Shown in pieces: positions 49,954-58,373 of a stretch of 64,000 bases of DNA. Positions within the stretch are counted from its first letter, which is position 1; every line of letters starts with the position of its first letter. The DNA is from Deltaproteobacteria bacterium (GTDB taxonomy: Bacteria > Myxococcota_A > UBA9042 > PHBI01). Below the pieces are notes generated by a model, which was not told where the DNA came from, ran no database searches, and saw only the letters and a program-made list of their open reading frames with translations. The translations under genes were made by a program, and so were the position numbers. The stretch is from positions 186,001 through 250,000 of the forward strand of contig JACKFA010000003.1 of the NCBI GenBank assembly GCA_020632715.1, given 5' to 3'.

Positions 49954-50402
49954 GGCGGCTCCGGCCAGGGCTCGCGGGCGACGATCAGCGCCTCGTCGCG
50001 CGGGACCCAGGCGCCGCAGTCGTCGCTCACGACGAGCGTCTCGCGGCGCTCGACGTCGTAGACGCGCATCCCGGCGATCCGCGGGCTGTAGCGGTGGACG
50101 CTCGTGCCAGGGCCGAGCGAGCGCATGTCGTGGATGCAGCCCGGCTCGACCGCGACGACCGCGGGCGCCTCGTGCTCGTACACGGCGACGAGCGAGAGCC
50201 CGTCGGCGTCGTGGCGGTAGCGCCGCTCGACGAAGGCGCCCTCGAGCAGGTGGATGGCGCCGCCGGCGTCGCCGTGGTCGTGCGGGGCGCAGGTCGCGCC
50301 GGGGCGCCAGCGCATGATCAGCGTCTCGTGGTCGTCGTCGGCGGTGAGCAGCGTCCGGCCGTAGGGCTCTCCGGGCGCGGGCTCGATGGCGGCGGGCGTC
50401 AT
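49950..50402 (-). CDS. Cysteine dioxygenase family cupin
   Basis: 150 residues. The cupin carries CAPHDHGDAGG (iron ligands His41 and His43, with Gly where mammalian enzymes have the cross-link Cys, as in bacterial forms), a third ligand His91 in GCIHDM, and SVHRYSP (Ser101, His103, Tyr105), the Ser-His-Tyr motif of thiol dioxygenases. It should oxidise cysteine, or a related thiol such as 3-mercaptopropionate, to the sulfinate. The start at 50402 has no strong Shine-Dalgarno. First gene of the trio; its stop overlaps the next GTG by 4 nt. The cupin follows an intergenic gap of about 220 nt (50403-50625) divergent from the SecY-like gene. Confidence 0.78.
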
Positions 50403-50625
50403 GGCGAGAGGCTCTCGAGAAGGCAGCGGGTTCGGCGGCGCCCGCGGCGGCCGCGGGCGCCGCGGAGGCGCTCGCGCGCGGGGGACGGGGACCATAGCGC
50501 GACCGGGCGCGCGCGGAAACGTTCGCGTGCCGTCCGGCGCCGCGTCGGGCCGGAACGACCGGCGGCGGCGGCCGATTCCACGCGAGCCGTTGCGGGCGGT
50601 CGATGGCTGGGGAACGATGCGGGTC

Positions 50626-52095
50626 ATGCAGCACTGCCCGAGCCCGACCTGCCCGTACCGCGTCCGCAAGGGCGTCGCGAGCGAGTGCGCGGACACGGCC
50701 ACGGCGTGCCCCGACTGCGGTGGCGCCCTCGCGCCGGGCGAGGCGCCGGCCGCCGTCACCGCAGGAGACGACGCCCCCGCCCACGTCCCCCGCAGCCTGC
50801 GGCTCCGGCTCGTCGTGACCGCCATCGGCGTCGCCCTGATCGTGGCGCTCGGGTACGTGTCCCTCCTCGACGTCGGCGACCTCCCGGCCGAGGTCGTCGG
50901 CGCGTTCCGCTTCGCCGGGAGCCCCTTCAGCCTCATCGCGGTCGGCGTCACGCCCTTCCTGACCGCCTACGCGCTCGTCGAGCTCGTCGCGGTCGCCGTG
51001 CCGGGGCTCCGCGCGCGCCGCGTCGGCGGGCGAGAGGCCCGGGCCCCGCTCCGCCTCGCAGCCGATCTCCTCGGCCTCGCGCTCGCGCTGCTGGCGGCCT
51101 ACGGCTTCGCGGTCGGTGTGCAGTACGTGTCGTCCTACGGCGGGCCGCCGCTCGGCCTCTTCCCGACGATGCTCCTCGGCTTCGGCGGCGCGGTCGCCCT
51201 GCGCCTCCTGTGGTGGATCCTCGACGCCGGCGCGCTGACGGGGGGCGTCGCGCTCCTCCTGTTCACGGGCGCGGTCCTCGAGCTCCTCGACGTCACCTCG
51301 GACGCGCTCACCCGCGCGAACCTGGAGGGCACGACGCCTGTCGCGGCCCTCGCCCCGATGCTCGTGGTCGGCGCGGTGATGGTCGTCATGCTCGCGCTCC
51401 CGGCCGCGCTCCGACGGGGCCTTGGCCTCACCGCGAGCCCGATCTCGCTGCCGACGAGCGGGGTCTCGCCGATGGCCGACCTGCTCGTCTTCGTCGCGCT
51501 CGCCGACCGGATCGCGTGGCTCGCCGGCTACGGCTTCGACGCGCCGAGCCTGCTCGATCCCGTCGCTGGCGACCTCGGCTTCATCGTGGTCCTCGCGGTG
51601 CTCGTCCTCGGGGAGGGCTGGCTCTTCCAGCGTCCGCGGCGGGTGGCGCGCCTCGCGCGCGGGCTCGGCCACCCCGGGAGCGACCTCCGGGCGACCCGGC
51701 GCGCGTTCGTCATCGGGTCGGCGCTGACGCTCGTGGCGCTCTCGCTCTCGGGGCTCCTCGTGTCGCACGTCGTCGCCATCGCGACGGTGATCGCCGTGGC
51801 GCTCGACCTCGCGGCGTCGTGGCGCTTCCGGCGCGTCCACGGCGCCCTCGTCCCGGTGCGGGACCTGCACCGCGTCTACGCCGTGACCCCGGCGCTCGCC
51901 GCGCTCGAGCGCGCGGGCGTGCCGGCGCACGCGGACGGGCGCTGCTTCCGCGCGCTCTTCCCGTTCTTCGCGAGCTACGCTCCCGTCGTCGTCCTCGTGC
52001 GCCCGGAGGACGAGGACGCCGCGCGCGCCTGCCTCCACCGCGGTCTGCACGCTGGGGATCCCGTGGCGGCCGACGTCGCCGGCGCCTTCGACTGA
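50626..52095 (+). CDS. SecY-like membrane protein with N-terminal zinc ribbon
   Basis: 489 residues from ATG 50626; an in-frame ATG lies at 50617. A zinc ribbon opens the protein (HCPSPTCPYR...ACPDCGG). Then about ten membrane segments follow a SecY-like plan: RLRLVVTAIGVALIVALGYV, SPFSLIAVGVTPFLTAYALV (compare the SFFALGIMPYI region of SecY), AVPGLRARRVGGREAR as the cytoplasmic loop, WWILDAGALTGGVALLLFTG (compare WLGEQITERGIGNGIS), LPTSGVSPMADLLVF and RPRRVARLARGLG. A small C-terminal domain (RDLHRVYAVTPALAALERAG...) has the look of a soluble regulatory domain. Essential SecY signatures are degenerate, so this is a paralogue and not the main translocon. TTGCGG, 17 nt, AACGAT precedes the chosen start. 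Confidence 0.68.
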   Translation: MQHCPSPTCPYRVRKGVASECADTATACPDCGGALAPGEAPAAVTAGDDAPAHVPRSLRLRLVVTAIGVALIVALGYVSLLDVGDLPAEVVGAFRFAGSPFSLIAVGVTPFLTAYALVELVAVAVPGLRARRVGGREARAPLRLAADLLGLALALLAAYGFAVGVQYVSSYGGPPLGLFPTMLLGFGGAVALRLLWWILDAGALTGGVALLLFTGAVLELLDVTSDALTRANLEGTTPVAALAPMLVVGAVMVVMLALPAALRRGLGLTASPISLPTSGVSPMADLLVFVALADRIAWLAGYGFDAPSLLDPVAGDLGFIVVLAVLVLGEGWLFQRPRRVARLARGLGHPGSDLRATRRAFVIGSALTLVALSLSGLLVSHVVAIATVIAVALDLAASWRFRRVHGALVPVRDLHRVYAVTPALAALERAGVPAHADGRCFRALFPFFASYAPVVVLVRPEDEDAARACLHRGLHAGDPVAADVAGAFD

Positions 52096-52256
52096 TTACG
52101 GTGCGCAAGCAGCTGGAGCCGTTCGCCGCCGGCCTCCTCACCGCCTGCCGTCGTCGTCGATGCTCGGCGCACCTATGGGTGCGCCTCCGCTCTCCTCCTA
52201 GGCAGACGGCGAGGATGCTCGACGGCGACCGGGCTCCAGCCACTTGCGCACCGTAA
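52096..52256. mobile_element. MITE-like palindromic element
   Basis: 161 bp with terminal inverted repeats of 25 bp: TTACGGTGCGCAAG... (52096-52120) against ...CTTGCGCACCGTAA (52232-52256), two mismatches. Imperfect complementarity continues inward, and a perfect GGCGCACC/GGTGCGCC hairpin sits near the centre. TGA flanks both sides (52093-52095 and 52257-52259), a possible 3-bp target duplication; the left TGA is the stop codon of the SecY-like gene. It encodes no transposase, so it would be moved in trans. It could also be a large terminator-like REP structure. Confidence 0.55.
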
Positions 52257-52275
52257 TGACGATCCTGGCGCGAAC

Positions 52276-52305
52276 TTGACCGCGCTCGCGCGCCGCCACG
52301 AGAAT
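52276..52305 (+). promoter_or_regulatory. Possible sigma-70-type promoter
   Basis: TTGACC (52276-52281), 18 nt, GAGAAT (52300-52305) upstream of the CbiX-like gene. Transcription would begin near 52312, which favours the GTG at 52337 over the ATG at 52304 as start codon. Confidence 0.4.
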
Positions 52306-52336
52306 GGGCCATGAGGACTCTCGGCCCAGGGGTTCG

Positions 52337-53203
52337 GTGACGGCCGCGCCAAGCGTGAGGCCGGCGCTCGTGATCGCGGCGCACGGCTCGAAGACCCCGG
52401 GCTGGAACGCCGCCGTCGACGACTTCGTGCGCGACGTGGCCGCGACCCCCGGCATCGGCGACGCCTTCGCGACGGTGCAGGCCGCCTACATCGAGGGGAG
52501 CGGGCCGAGCCTGCCCGACGTCGTGCGGCTGAACCTCTCGTCCGGCTGCCCCGAGGTGGTCGTGATCCCGCTCTTCCTCACGGTGTCGACCCACGTGAGC
52601 GAGGACGTGCCCGGGCTCCTCGGGCTGCCGGTCGGCCAGCACGTGCGCCGGAGGCTCATCGCCGAGGGGTACTCGCCGCTCGCGCCCGGGCTCCCGGTGC
52701 GCCTCGTGTCGCCCGGGAAGCTCGAGGATCTGCTGCTGAAGAACGTGCTCCGCCGGACGAGCCTCCTGTCGCAGGACAAGCGCCACGAGGCGATCGTCCT
52801 CTGCGCCTACGGCTCGGCGATCCACCACGAGGCGTGGGAGGCGCTCCTCCACGCGCTCCGCACGCGCCTCATGCAGGCCGGGTACGGGCACGCGACCCAC
52901 GCCTACGTCGGGCACGTCGTCGGGATGAGCCCGGCGCCGACGGCGCAGGCGATCGTCGACTCGTCGCGCACGGCGGGGGTGCGGCGGGTGATGGTGGTGC
53001 CGCTCCTCGTGAGCGTCGCGGCGCTGCAGGAGCAGATCATCGCGGGCGCGGTGGCGGACGCGGAGCGGCGGGTGCGGATGCCGGTGCTCTACGAGGCCGA
53101 CGCGATCCTGCCCGATGGTGACCTCGCCGCGCACCTCGGGTTCGTGGCGCTTCAGGCGCTCGGGATCTTTCCGATGATCGGGGAGCGTCGCACGCGCGCC
53201 TGA
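52337..53203 (+). CDS. CbiX/SirB-family chelatase-like protein, two-domain
   Basis: 288 residues from GTG 52337 (AGGGG just upstream); ATG 52304 would add 11 residues but overlaps the putative -10. Two chelatase-fold halves are visible: ALVIAAHGSKTPGWN (active-site His) with VVVIPLFLTVSTHVSEDVPG, then IVLCAYGSAIHHEAWEALL with VMVVPLLVSVAALQEQIIAG. The family inserts Co, Fe or Ni into sirohydrochlorin. In the second half the HG of the motif is YG, so only the first half keeps the catalytic His there. A role in cobalamin synthesis would fit the B12-dependent mutase in this window, but no cob/cbi neighbours are present. Internal duplication is as in long CbiX. Confidence 0.75.
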   Translation: MTAAPSVRPALVIAAHGSKTPGWNAAVDDFVRDVAATPGIGDAFATVQAAYIEGSGPSLPDVVRLNLSSGCPEVVVIPLFLTVSTHVSEDVPGLLGLPVGQHVRRRLIAEGYSPLAPGLPVRLVSPGKLEDLLLKNVLRRTSLLSQDKRHEAIVLCAYGSAIHHEAWEALLHALRTRLMQAGYGHATHAYVGHVVGMSPAPTAQAIVDSSRTAGVRRVMVVPLLVSVAALQEQIIAGAVADAERRVRMPVLYEADAILPDGDLAAHLGFVALQALGIFPMIGERRTRA

Positions 53204-53293
53204 GGCACGGGTCGGGGCCGCGAGGCGGCTTGACCTCGCCGGGGCCTTCTGAGCAACATCCCCCCGATTGACATCTTCCCAGGTGGGCCGTCC

Positions 53294-53899
53294 ATGAGAG
53301 CTGTCGTCATCCCCATCGCGTTCGTCGCGGCCTCGCTCGCGGCGCAGGGCTGCGGCTCCGGCCCCGAGTCCAAGGAGGGCAAGTCGCCGGAGGCGAAGCT
53401 GCTCGGGCTCGACATCACGGGCGACAAGGAGGTCGAGAACTTCGACCTCAACGGTGACAACAAGGCCGACGACTGGAAGACCTACGTCTTCCGCGGGCCG
53501 GAGGATGCGCCGCGCGAGAAGAAGGTGCGGCTCCTCGCGAAGCACGAGCTCGACCTCGACTTCGACGGGCGGCCGGACGTGGTGCGGGTCTTCAACGACC
53601 AGGGCGCCGTCGTGACCGAGCAAATGGACCTCGACTTCGACGGCAAGCCCGACGCGATCGACTACTACGCCGACGGCGTGCTCTATCGTCGTGATCTCGC
53701 GCTGGATTTCGCCGGTAAGGCGTCCATCGTGAAGTTCTACAACGACAACCAGCTCACGCGGAAAGAGCGCGACACGAACGGCGACGGGAAGATGGACACC
53801 ATCGAGTACTACGAGGGTGGCAAGCTCATGCGGATCGGTGAGGATCGCGACGGGGACGGCAAGCCCGACGTGTACACCGAGGTCAACGAGGGCAGCTGA
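53294..53899 (+). CDS. Lipoprotein with repeated Asp-rich calcium-loop motifs
   Basis: 201 residues. Lipobox SLAAQGC (Cys20). The mature chain has five spaced D-x-[DN]-x-D loops: DLNGDNKADDW, DLDFDGRPDV, DLDFDGKPDA, DTNGDGKMDT and DRDGDGKPDV, each followed by a beta-type segment with aromatic residues (YYADGVLYRRDL). The loops match the calcium-binding part of EF-hand/dockerin or TSP3-type repeats. Role unknown, probably a calcium-stabilised cell-surface or periplasmic protein. The TPR-zincin gene follows after 51 nt and may be co-transcribed. Confidence 0.75.
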   Translation: MRAVVIPIAFVAASLAAQGCGSGPESKEGKSPEAKLLGLDITGDKEVENFDLNGDNKADDWKTYVFRGPEDAPREKKVRLLAKHELDLDFDGRPDVVRVFNDQGAVVTEQMDLDFDGKPDAIDYYADGVLYRRDLALDFAGKASIVKFYNDNQLTRKERDTNGDGKMDTIEYYEGGKLMRIGEDRDGDGKPDVYTEVNEGS

Positions 53900-53950
53900 G
53901 CGCGTCGCACGCGAGGGGGCGCGCGAGGGCGCGCCGGTGGAGGAGGACGG

Positions 53951-54817
53951 ATGGACGCGGCCACGCTCGAGCGCTCGCGGCAGCTGAGCCTGCGCCTGAC
54001 GCGCAACCGCGCGCTCTCGGTGCACTTCAACCTGGGCTTGCGGGCGTACGACGACGGCGACCTGGCCGGGGTCGTGCGCCAGCGGTCGGCGGTCGGGATG
54101 CTGCCCGAGGGGGGCGTGGACTCGCTCGAGTTCATGGCGCTCGACTGGCGCGTGAAGTGGCTCGAGGAGAGCCGTGACGAGGCGCTCGACGTGGCGCGCG
54201 AGATCACGGTGCGCTACCCGAACGACGCGGACGGGATCCTCGAGCTCGGCCACATCCTGGTCGACCTGGACCGGCCGGACGACGCGCTCGAGGTGTTTCT
54301 CGACGGGACGAAGAAGAACCCGGAGGACGCGGACCTCTGGTACGAGCTCGGGCTCGTGGCGGAGCGGCTCGAGCGGTGGGACACGCGGCACGCGGCGTTC
54401 CGGAAGACGTGGGAGCTCGAGCACGAGCTCGAGCCGGAGCACCGGCTCTACCTGACCGAGGATCAGGTGGTGGAGACGGTGTCGCAGACGATCGAGCGGC
54501 TGCCGCCGATGGCGCGCGACGCGCTCGGGAACGTGGCGATCCTGGTCGAGGACTACCCCGAGGCGTGGATCGTGGACGAGGACATCGCCGACCCGCGGAT
54601 CCTCGGGCTCTTCGACGGCCCGGATCACGCGGCGGAGCACCAGCTCGACACGGTGTCGCAGGGGCCGGCGCGCATCACGATCTACCGCTGGAACATCGAG
54701 CGCACCTGCGGCTCCGTCGAGGAGGCCGAGGAGCAGGTCGAGATCACCGTGCTCCACGAGGTGGGGCACTACCTCGGGCTCGACGAGGACGCGCTGCACT
54801 TCCTCGGGTTGGGCTGA
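53951..54817 (+). CDS. TPR protein with minimal zinc metallopeptidase domain
   Basis: 288 residues, Shine-Dalgarno GGAGGAGG. Residues 20-160 are TPR-like helices (LGLRAYDDGDLAGVV, ILELGHILVDLDRPDDALEVFL, LWYELGLVAERLERWDTRHAAF). Residues 165-288 form a minimal zincin: LPPMARDALGNVAILVEDYP and the motif HEVGHYLGLDED, with two His and the catalytic Glu of HExxH. This metallopeptidase family (the DUF1025 type) usually occurs as a 110-130-residue free-standing protein, so the TPR fusion adds a protein-binding module. No signal peptide, hence cytoplasmic. Substrate unknown. Confidence 0.8.
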   Translation: MDAATLERSRQLSLRLTRNRALSVHFNLGLRAYDDGDLAGVVRQRSAVGMLPEGGVDSLEFMALDWRVKWLEESRDEALDVAREITVRYPNDADGILELGHILVDLDRPDDALEVFLDGTKKNPEDADLWYELGLVAERLERWDTRHAAFRKTWELEHELEPEHRLYLTEDQVVETVSQTIERLPPMARDALGNVAILVEDYPEAWIVDEDIADPRILGLFDGPDHAAEHQLDTVSQGPARITIYRWNIERTCGSVEEAEEQVEITVLHEVGHYLGLDEDALHFLGLG

Positions 54818-54828
54818 GGGGCGAGGCA

Positions 54829-55615
54829 GGGGCGGCCCTCGTGGTCGCCCGCGCCCGCCACGAACGCCGTAGGGGCGGCCCTCGTGGTCGCCCGGGCCCA
54901 TGACGAACGCCGTAGGGGCGGCCCTCGTGGCCGCCCGCGCCCATGACGAACGCCGTGGGGGGCGGCGCTCGTGGCCGCCCGCGCCCGCCACGAACGCCGT
55001 AGGGGCGGCCCTCGTGGCCGCCCGCGCCCATGACGAACGCCGTAGGGGCGGCCCTCGTGGCCGCCCGCGCCCGCCACGAACGCCGTAGGGGCGGCCTCGT
55101 GGCCGCCCGCGCCCGCCACGAACGCCGTAGGGGCGCCCTCGTGGCCGCCCGCGCCCGCCACGAACGCCGTAGGGGCGGCCCTCGTGGCCGCCCGCGCCGC
55201 CACGAACGCCGTAGGGGCGGCCCTCGTGGCCGCCCGCGCCCGCCACGAACGCCGTAGGGGCGGCCCTCGTGGCCGCCCGCGCCCGCCATGAACGCCGTAG
55301 GGGCGGCCCTCGTGGCCGCCCGCGCCCGCCACGAACGCCGTAGGGGCGGCCCTCGTGGCCGCCCGCGTCGGTCACGAACGCCGTAGGGCGGCCTCGTGGC
55401 CGCCGGGTCGGTCACGAACGCCGTAGGGGCGGCCCTCGTGGCCGCCCGGGTCGGTCACGAACGCCGTAGGGGCGGCCCTCGTGGCCGCCCGGGTCGGTCA
55501 CGAACGCCGTAGGGGCGGCCCTCGTGGCCGCCCGGGTCGGTCACGAACGCCGTAGGGGCGGCCCTCGTGGCCGCCCGGGTCGGTCACGAACGCTGTATGC
55601 GCGGCGCTCGTAGCC
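54829..55615. repeat. Tandem array of about 18 units of 43 bp
   Basis: A unit of the form ACGAACGCCGTAGGGGCGGCC-CTCGT-GGCCGCCC plus a spacer recurs from 54860 to 55586 at steps of 43 bp (range 40-44), 18 times, with a partial unit before. Each holds an inverted pair GGGCGGCC/GGCCGCCC with a 5-nt loop. Three spacer forms occur in blocks: GCGCCCGCC or GCGCCCATG in the left two thirds, GGGTCGGTC on the right. The last unit (55586) is degenerate. No gene is needed here; apparent ORFs across it (reading GRPYGV) follow from the repeat. Confidence 0.92.
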
Positions 55616-55686
55616 TCGCGCGCCGCCCGCTTCGCGGGCGTGCGGCGACGGCCGCTGCGCCTCCGGGCGCCGAGGCCCGATCGCGA

Positions 55687-56379
55687 CTACATCGGGATCA
55701 GCACGGTCGAGTAGCCGGCGTCGCTCTCGAAGCGGCGCTGGAACGCCGTCGCCTGCGCCATGCTCGCGAACTTCCCGATCTCGACCCGCCAGAAGACGCG
55801 CCCGGCGGCGCTCACCTGCCGGGCCCGCGCGTCGTGGTGGCCGGAGGCGTCGAGCGCCTTCACCACGGCGGACGCGGCGTCCTGGCTGTCGAAGGCCGAG
55901 ACCTGCAAGGTGTAGCCGCCCTCCGCGCTGCCCGCGTCGGCCGCGGGCGCGATCTCGGCGGTCGCCCCCTCGAGCCCGGCCCCCGCCCCGAGCGAGGCCA
56001 CGCCGTGCTCACGGCTCGCCTGGATCTGGCGGTGCGTCTCGATGCGCGCGGCGTCCGTCGGGTCGTTCGGGACGACGTCGCCGAGCGGGCGCGCGAGGTC
56101 CGAGTCGATCCCCTGCGTCCCGATCGGGACGCCCGCGAGCGCGAGGAGGCGCTCCTTCGGCTTCGTCTCGGTCGCCGCGGCGCCCGCCGGCGCGACGACG
56201 CGCGCCACCTCGGCCGGGAGCGACGACTGCGTCTTCCGCCCGACGAACACCCCCGCGAAGAACACGGCGACCACGATGACGCCGAGCCCGAGGAGGGCCT
56301 GCGTCAGCTGCCAGCGATCGAGGGCGACGACCGGATCATCGTCCTGTCCGCGGCCTCGGAGTGGGAGTCGCCATCTCAC
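55687..56379 (-). CDS. SPOR-domain membrane protein
   Basis: 230 residues. A short basic cytoplasmic part, one membrane helix at about 29-48 (LLGLGVIVVAVFFAGVFVG), a linker of about 100 residues and a C-terminal SPOR domain (GGYTLQVSAFDSQDAASAVV...GRVFWRVEIGKFASMAQATAFQRRF). SPOR domains bind denuded glycan strands at division septa. It is likely an inner-membrane cell-envelope or division protein. No obvious Shine-Dalgarno; downstream of it lies the 43-bp array. Confidence 0.85.
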   Translation of the reverse strand: MRWRLPLRGRGQDDDPVVALDRWQLTQALLGLGVIVVAVFFAGVFVGRKTQSSLPAEVARVVAPAGAAATETKPKERLLALAGVPIGTQGIDSDLARPLGDVVPNDPTDAARIETHRQIQASREHGVASLGAGAGLEGATAEIAPAADAGSAEGGYTLQVSAFDSQDAASAVVKALDASGHHDARARQVSAAGRVFWRVEIGKFASMAQATAFQRRFESDAGYSTVLIPM

Positions 56380-56472
56380 GGGCGGGGGCCTCTCATCATC
56401 GGGTGCGCCGGAGCGCGAGGGCAGGGCGGGCTCGGGGGGTGAGCGGCGCCCGGTGTGGGTGATTCCGCAGGG

Positions 56473-56742
56473 CTACGACCGCGCTTCCGTGTCGGGGAGG
56501 ATAATCGTGAGCGCGGCCGTAGCCCCTTGGAATCCGTGATCGACCGACTCCCCGACCGGGGTTGGACGGCGGCGGTCGAACGCGAGGACCCGGTGCGTCG
56601 CGACGCGCTCGGCCGGGTCGCTCTCGCGCACCGGCTCACGCCACGACGGCTGATTCTGGCGACCCGCCCGGTACGCGGCGCCCCAGCGGCGGCTCTGGGC
56701 CAACCTGCGGAAGGGGATGGCGGCGTCGTGGGCTTCGAGCAT
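56473..56742 (-). CDS. Possible small hypothetical protein
   Basis: The 630-nt gap between the SPOR gene and ridA holds one reading frame with coding-like third positions: 89 residues from ATG 56742 (GAGGT about 9 nt upstream), beginning MLEAHDAAIPFRRLAQS and ending TIILPDTEARS. It has no signal peptide, membrane segment or motif I recognise. It may be a real small gene or chance. The rest of the gap shows only a TAGCGT hexamer and a Shine-Dalgarno before ridA. Confidence 0.35.
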   Translation of the reverse strand: MLEAHDAAIPFRRLAQSRRWGAAYRAGRQNQPSWREPVRESDPAERVATHRVLAFDRRRPTPVGESVDHGFQGATAALTIILPDTEARS

Positions 56743-57008
56743 GGTCGCGACCTCGTCTGGTCGAAGGTTCTCGTTGTTGTTTCGGCGGGTTGCGTTTCCC
56801 GCCGGCCTTCGCAGGGTAGAGTCGGCCCAGGAGGGGGTCAAAAAACTCGCCGCCGATTTTTCAGCGGCCGAAGAGCGAGGCGCTGGGCGCGTCTGCGGGC
56901 CCAGCGCGGCGTCTCGAGCGGCGCGCCGGGTGGCGCGGTCGCGGCGCGCGGTCGGCGCGCGGATGGTGTAGCGTGCGGGCGCGCAACCCCACCGGAGGAC
57001 ACCCGCCC

Positions 57009-57395
57009 ATGAAGCACCGCATCATCGCCACGCCCGACGCGCCGGCCGCCATCGGCCCGTACTCACAGGCCGTCTCCGCGAACGGCACGACCTACTGCTC
57101 TGGGCAGATCGCGCTCGACCCGGCCACGGGGGCCGTCGTCGAAGGGGACGTGCGCGCGCAGGCGGAGCAGGTCATGAAGAACCTCCTCGCGGTGCTCCAC
57201 GCGGCGGGACACGGCGTCGAGGACATCGTCCGCTGCACGATCTTCCTCGTCGACATGGGCGACTTCGCCGCCGTGAACGAGGTCTACGCGGGCGCGCTCG
57301 GCGACCACCGGCCGGCGCGCGCGACGGTCGCCGTGAAGGCGCTCCCGAAGGGCGTCGCCGTCGAGATCGACGCGATCGCCGTCGCCCGCGGCTGA
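57009..57395 (+). CDS. ridA: RidA-family enamine/imine deaminase
   Basis: 128 residues, start at 57009 with GGAGG 9 nt upstream; an earlier in-frame start at 56973 lacks support. The family signature is complete: IGPYSQAVSANGTTYCSGQIALDP, DIVRCTIFLVDMGDFAAVNEVY, then RPARATVAVKALPKGVAVEIDAIA with catalytic Arg104 and Glu119. The trimeric cytosolic enzyme hydrolyses reactive 2-aminoacrylate and related imines released by PLP enzymes. Convergent with trpA, only 3 nt between stops. Confidence 0.93.
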   Translation: MKHRIIATPDAPAAIGPYSQAVSANGTTYCSGQIALDPATGAVVEGDVRAQAEQVMKNLLAVLHAAGHGVEDIVRCTIFLVDMGDFAAVNEVYAGALGDHRPARATVAVKALPKGVAVEIDAIAVARG

Positions 57396-57398
57396 GCT

Positions 57399-58202
57399 TC
57401 AGAGCGCGTCGAGCGCCTCGCGGAAGCCGCGCACGAAGCGGCCCGCGGCGGCGGCGGCCTCGCCAGGCGCCGCCTTCGCGATGAGGTCGACGAGCGCGGT
57501 GCCGACGACCACCCCGTCGGCGAAGCGCGCGATGCGGACGGCGTCGTCGGGGGTGCGGACGCCGAAGCCGACGCACACCGGGAGCCCCGTCAGCGCGCGC
57601 ACCTCCGTGACGCGCGCGGCGACCGGGTCGAGGTCCTTCAAGGCGTCGCCGGTGACGCCGCCCATCGACACGTAGTACGCGAAGCCGCTCGCCTCCTCGG
57701 CGATGCGCGAGACGCGCGCGTCGTCCGAGGTCGGCGTGAAGAGGCCGATGAAGTCGAGGCCGCGCGCCTTCGCCGGGCGCGTGAGCTCGGCCGCCTCCTC
57801 GGGCGGGAGGTCCACGACGAGGAGCGCGTCGCCGCCGGCGTCGGCGAGGGCCTGGCAGGCCGCCTCGACCCCGCGGCGGAGGAGCGGGTTCATGTAGCCG
57901 AAGAGCACGACGGGCACGCTCGGGTGGCGCGCGCGGAAGCCGGCGAGCATGGACAGGACGCCGTCGAGGGTGGTGCCGTTCGCGAGCGCCCGCACCATCG
58001 CGGCCTCGATGACCGGGCCGTCGGCCATGGGGTCCGAGAACGGCATGCCGAGCTCGATCACGTCCGCGCCGGCCTCGGCGAGGGCGTCGAGGATGGCGCC
58101 CGTCGTCTCGAGGTCGGGGTCGCCAGCGGTCACGTAGGGGATGAAGGCGGTCCGGCCGGCGTCGCGCAGGGCCGAGAAGGTGCTCGTGAGGCGGTCGCTC
58201 AT
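57399..58202 (-). CDS. trpA: Tryptophan synthase alpha chain
   Basis: 267 residues. The TIM barrel has IPYVTAGDPD, VIELGMPFSDPMADGPVIE (catalytic Glu50 and Asp61), PVVLFGYMNPLLRRG, LLVVDLPPEE and VGFGVRTPDDA. It cleaves indole-3-glycerol phosphate to indole for the beta chain. The start is ATG 58202; the reading frame stays open upstream but without homologous sequence. No trpB or other trp gene lies in the window, so it is separated from its usual partner or the partner is outside. Confidence 0.94.
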   Translation of the reverse strand: MSDRLTSTFSALRDAGRTAFIPYVTAGDPDLETTGAILDALAEAGADVIELGMPFSDPMADGPVIEAAMVRALANGTTLDGVLSMLAGFRARHPSVPVVLFGYMNPLLRRGVEAACQALADAGGDALLVVDLPPEEAAELTRPAKARGLDFIGLFTPTSDDARVSRIAEEASGFAYYVSMGGVTGDALKDLDPVAARVTEVRALTGLPVCVGFGVRTPDDAVRIARFADGVVVGTALVDLIAKAAPGEAAAAAGRFVRGFREALDAL

Positions 58203-58373
58203 GGCGCCACCATGACGCCGCGCGCCGCTTCCGGCAAGCGCGATGGAGGCCGGCCGGAGGCACGCGCGGCGGGCGCCCGCGCGCGATTGACCGCGGCCGC
58301 TCCTGCGTGCTACCTCCCATCGCCCGACACGCGTCCAGGAACATCCCCCCGAACGCCGCCAAAGGAGCGATTC

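Noticed and set aside
51710..55375. Minus-strand ORF with repeated GRPYGV peptides
   Set aside because: The peptide repeats simply translate the 43-bp array; the rest is antisense to the CbiX-like and zincin genes.
54829..55615. CRISPR array
   Set aside because: The whole 43-bp unit is repeated, with no unique spacers of constant length and no cas genes; it is a plain tandem repeat.
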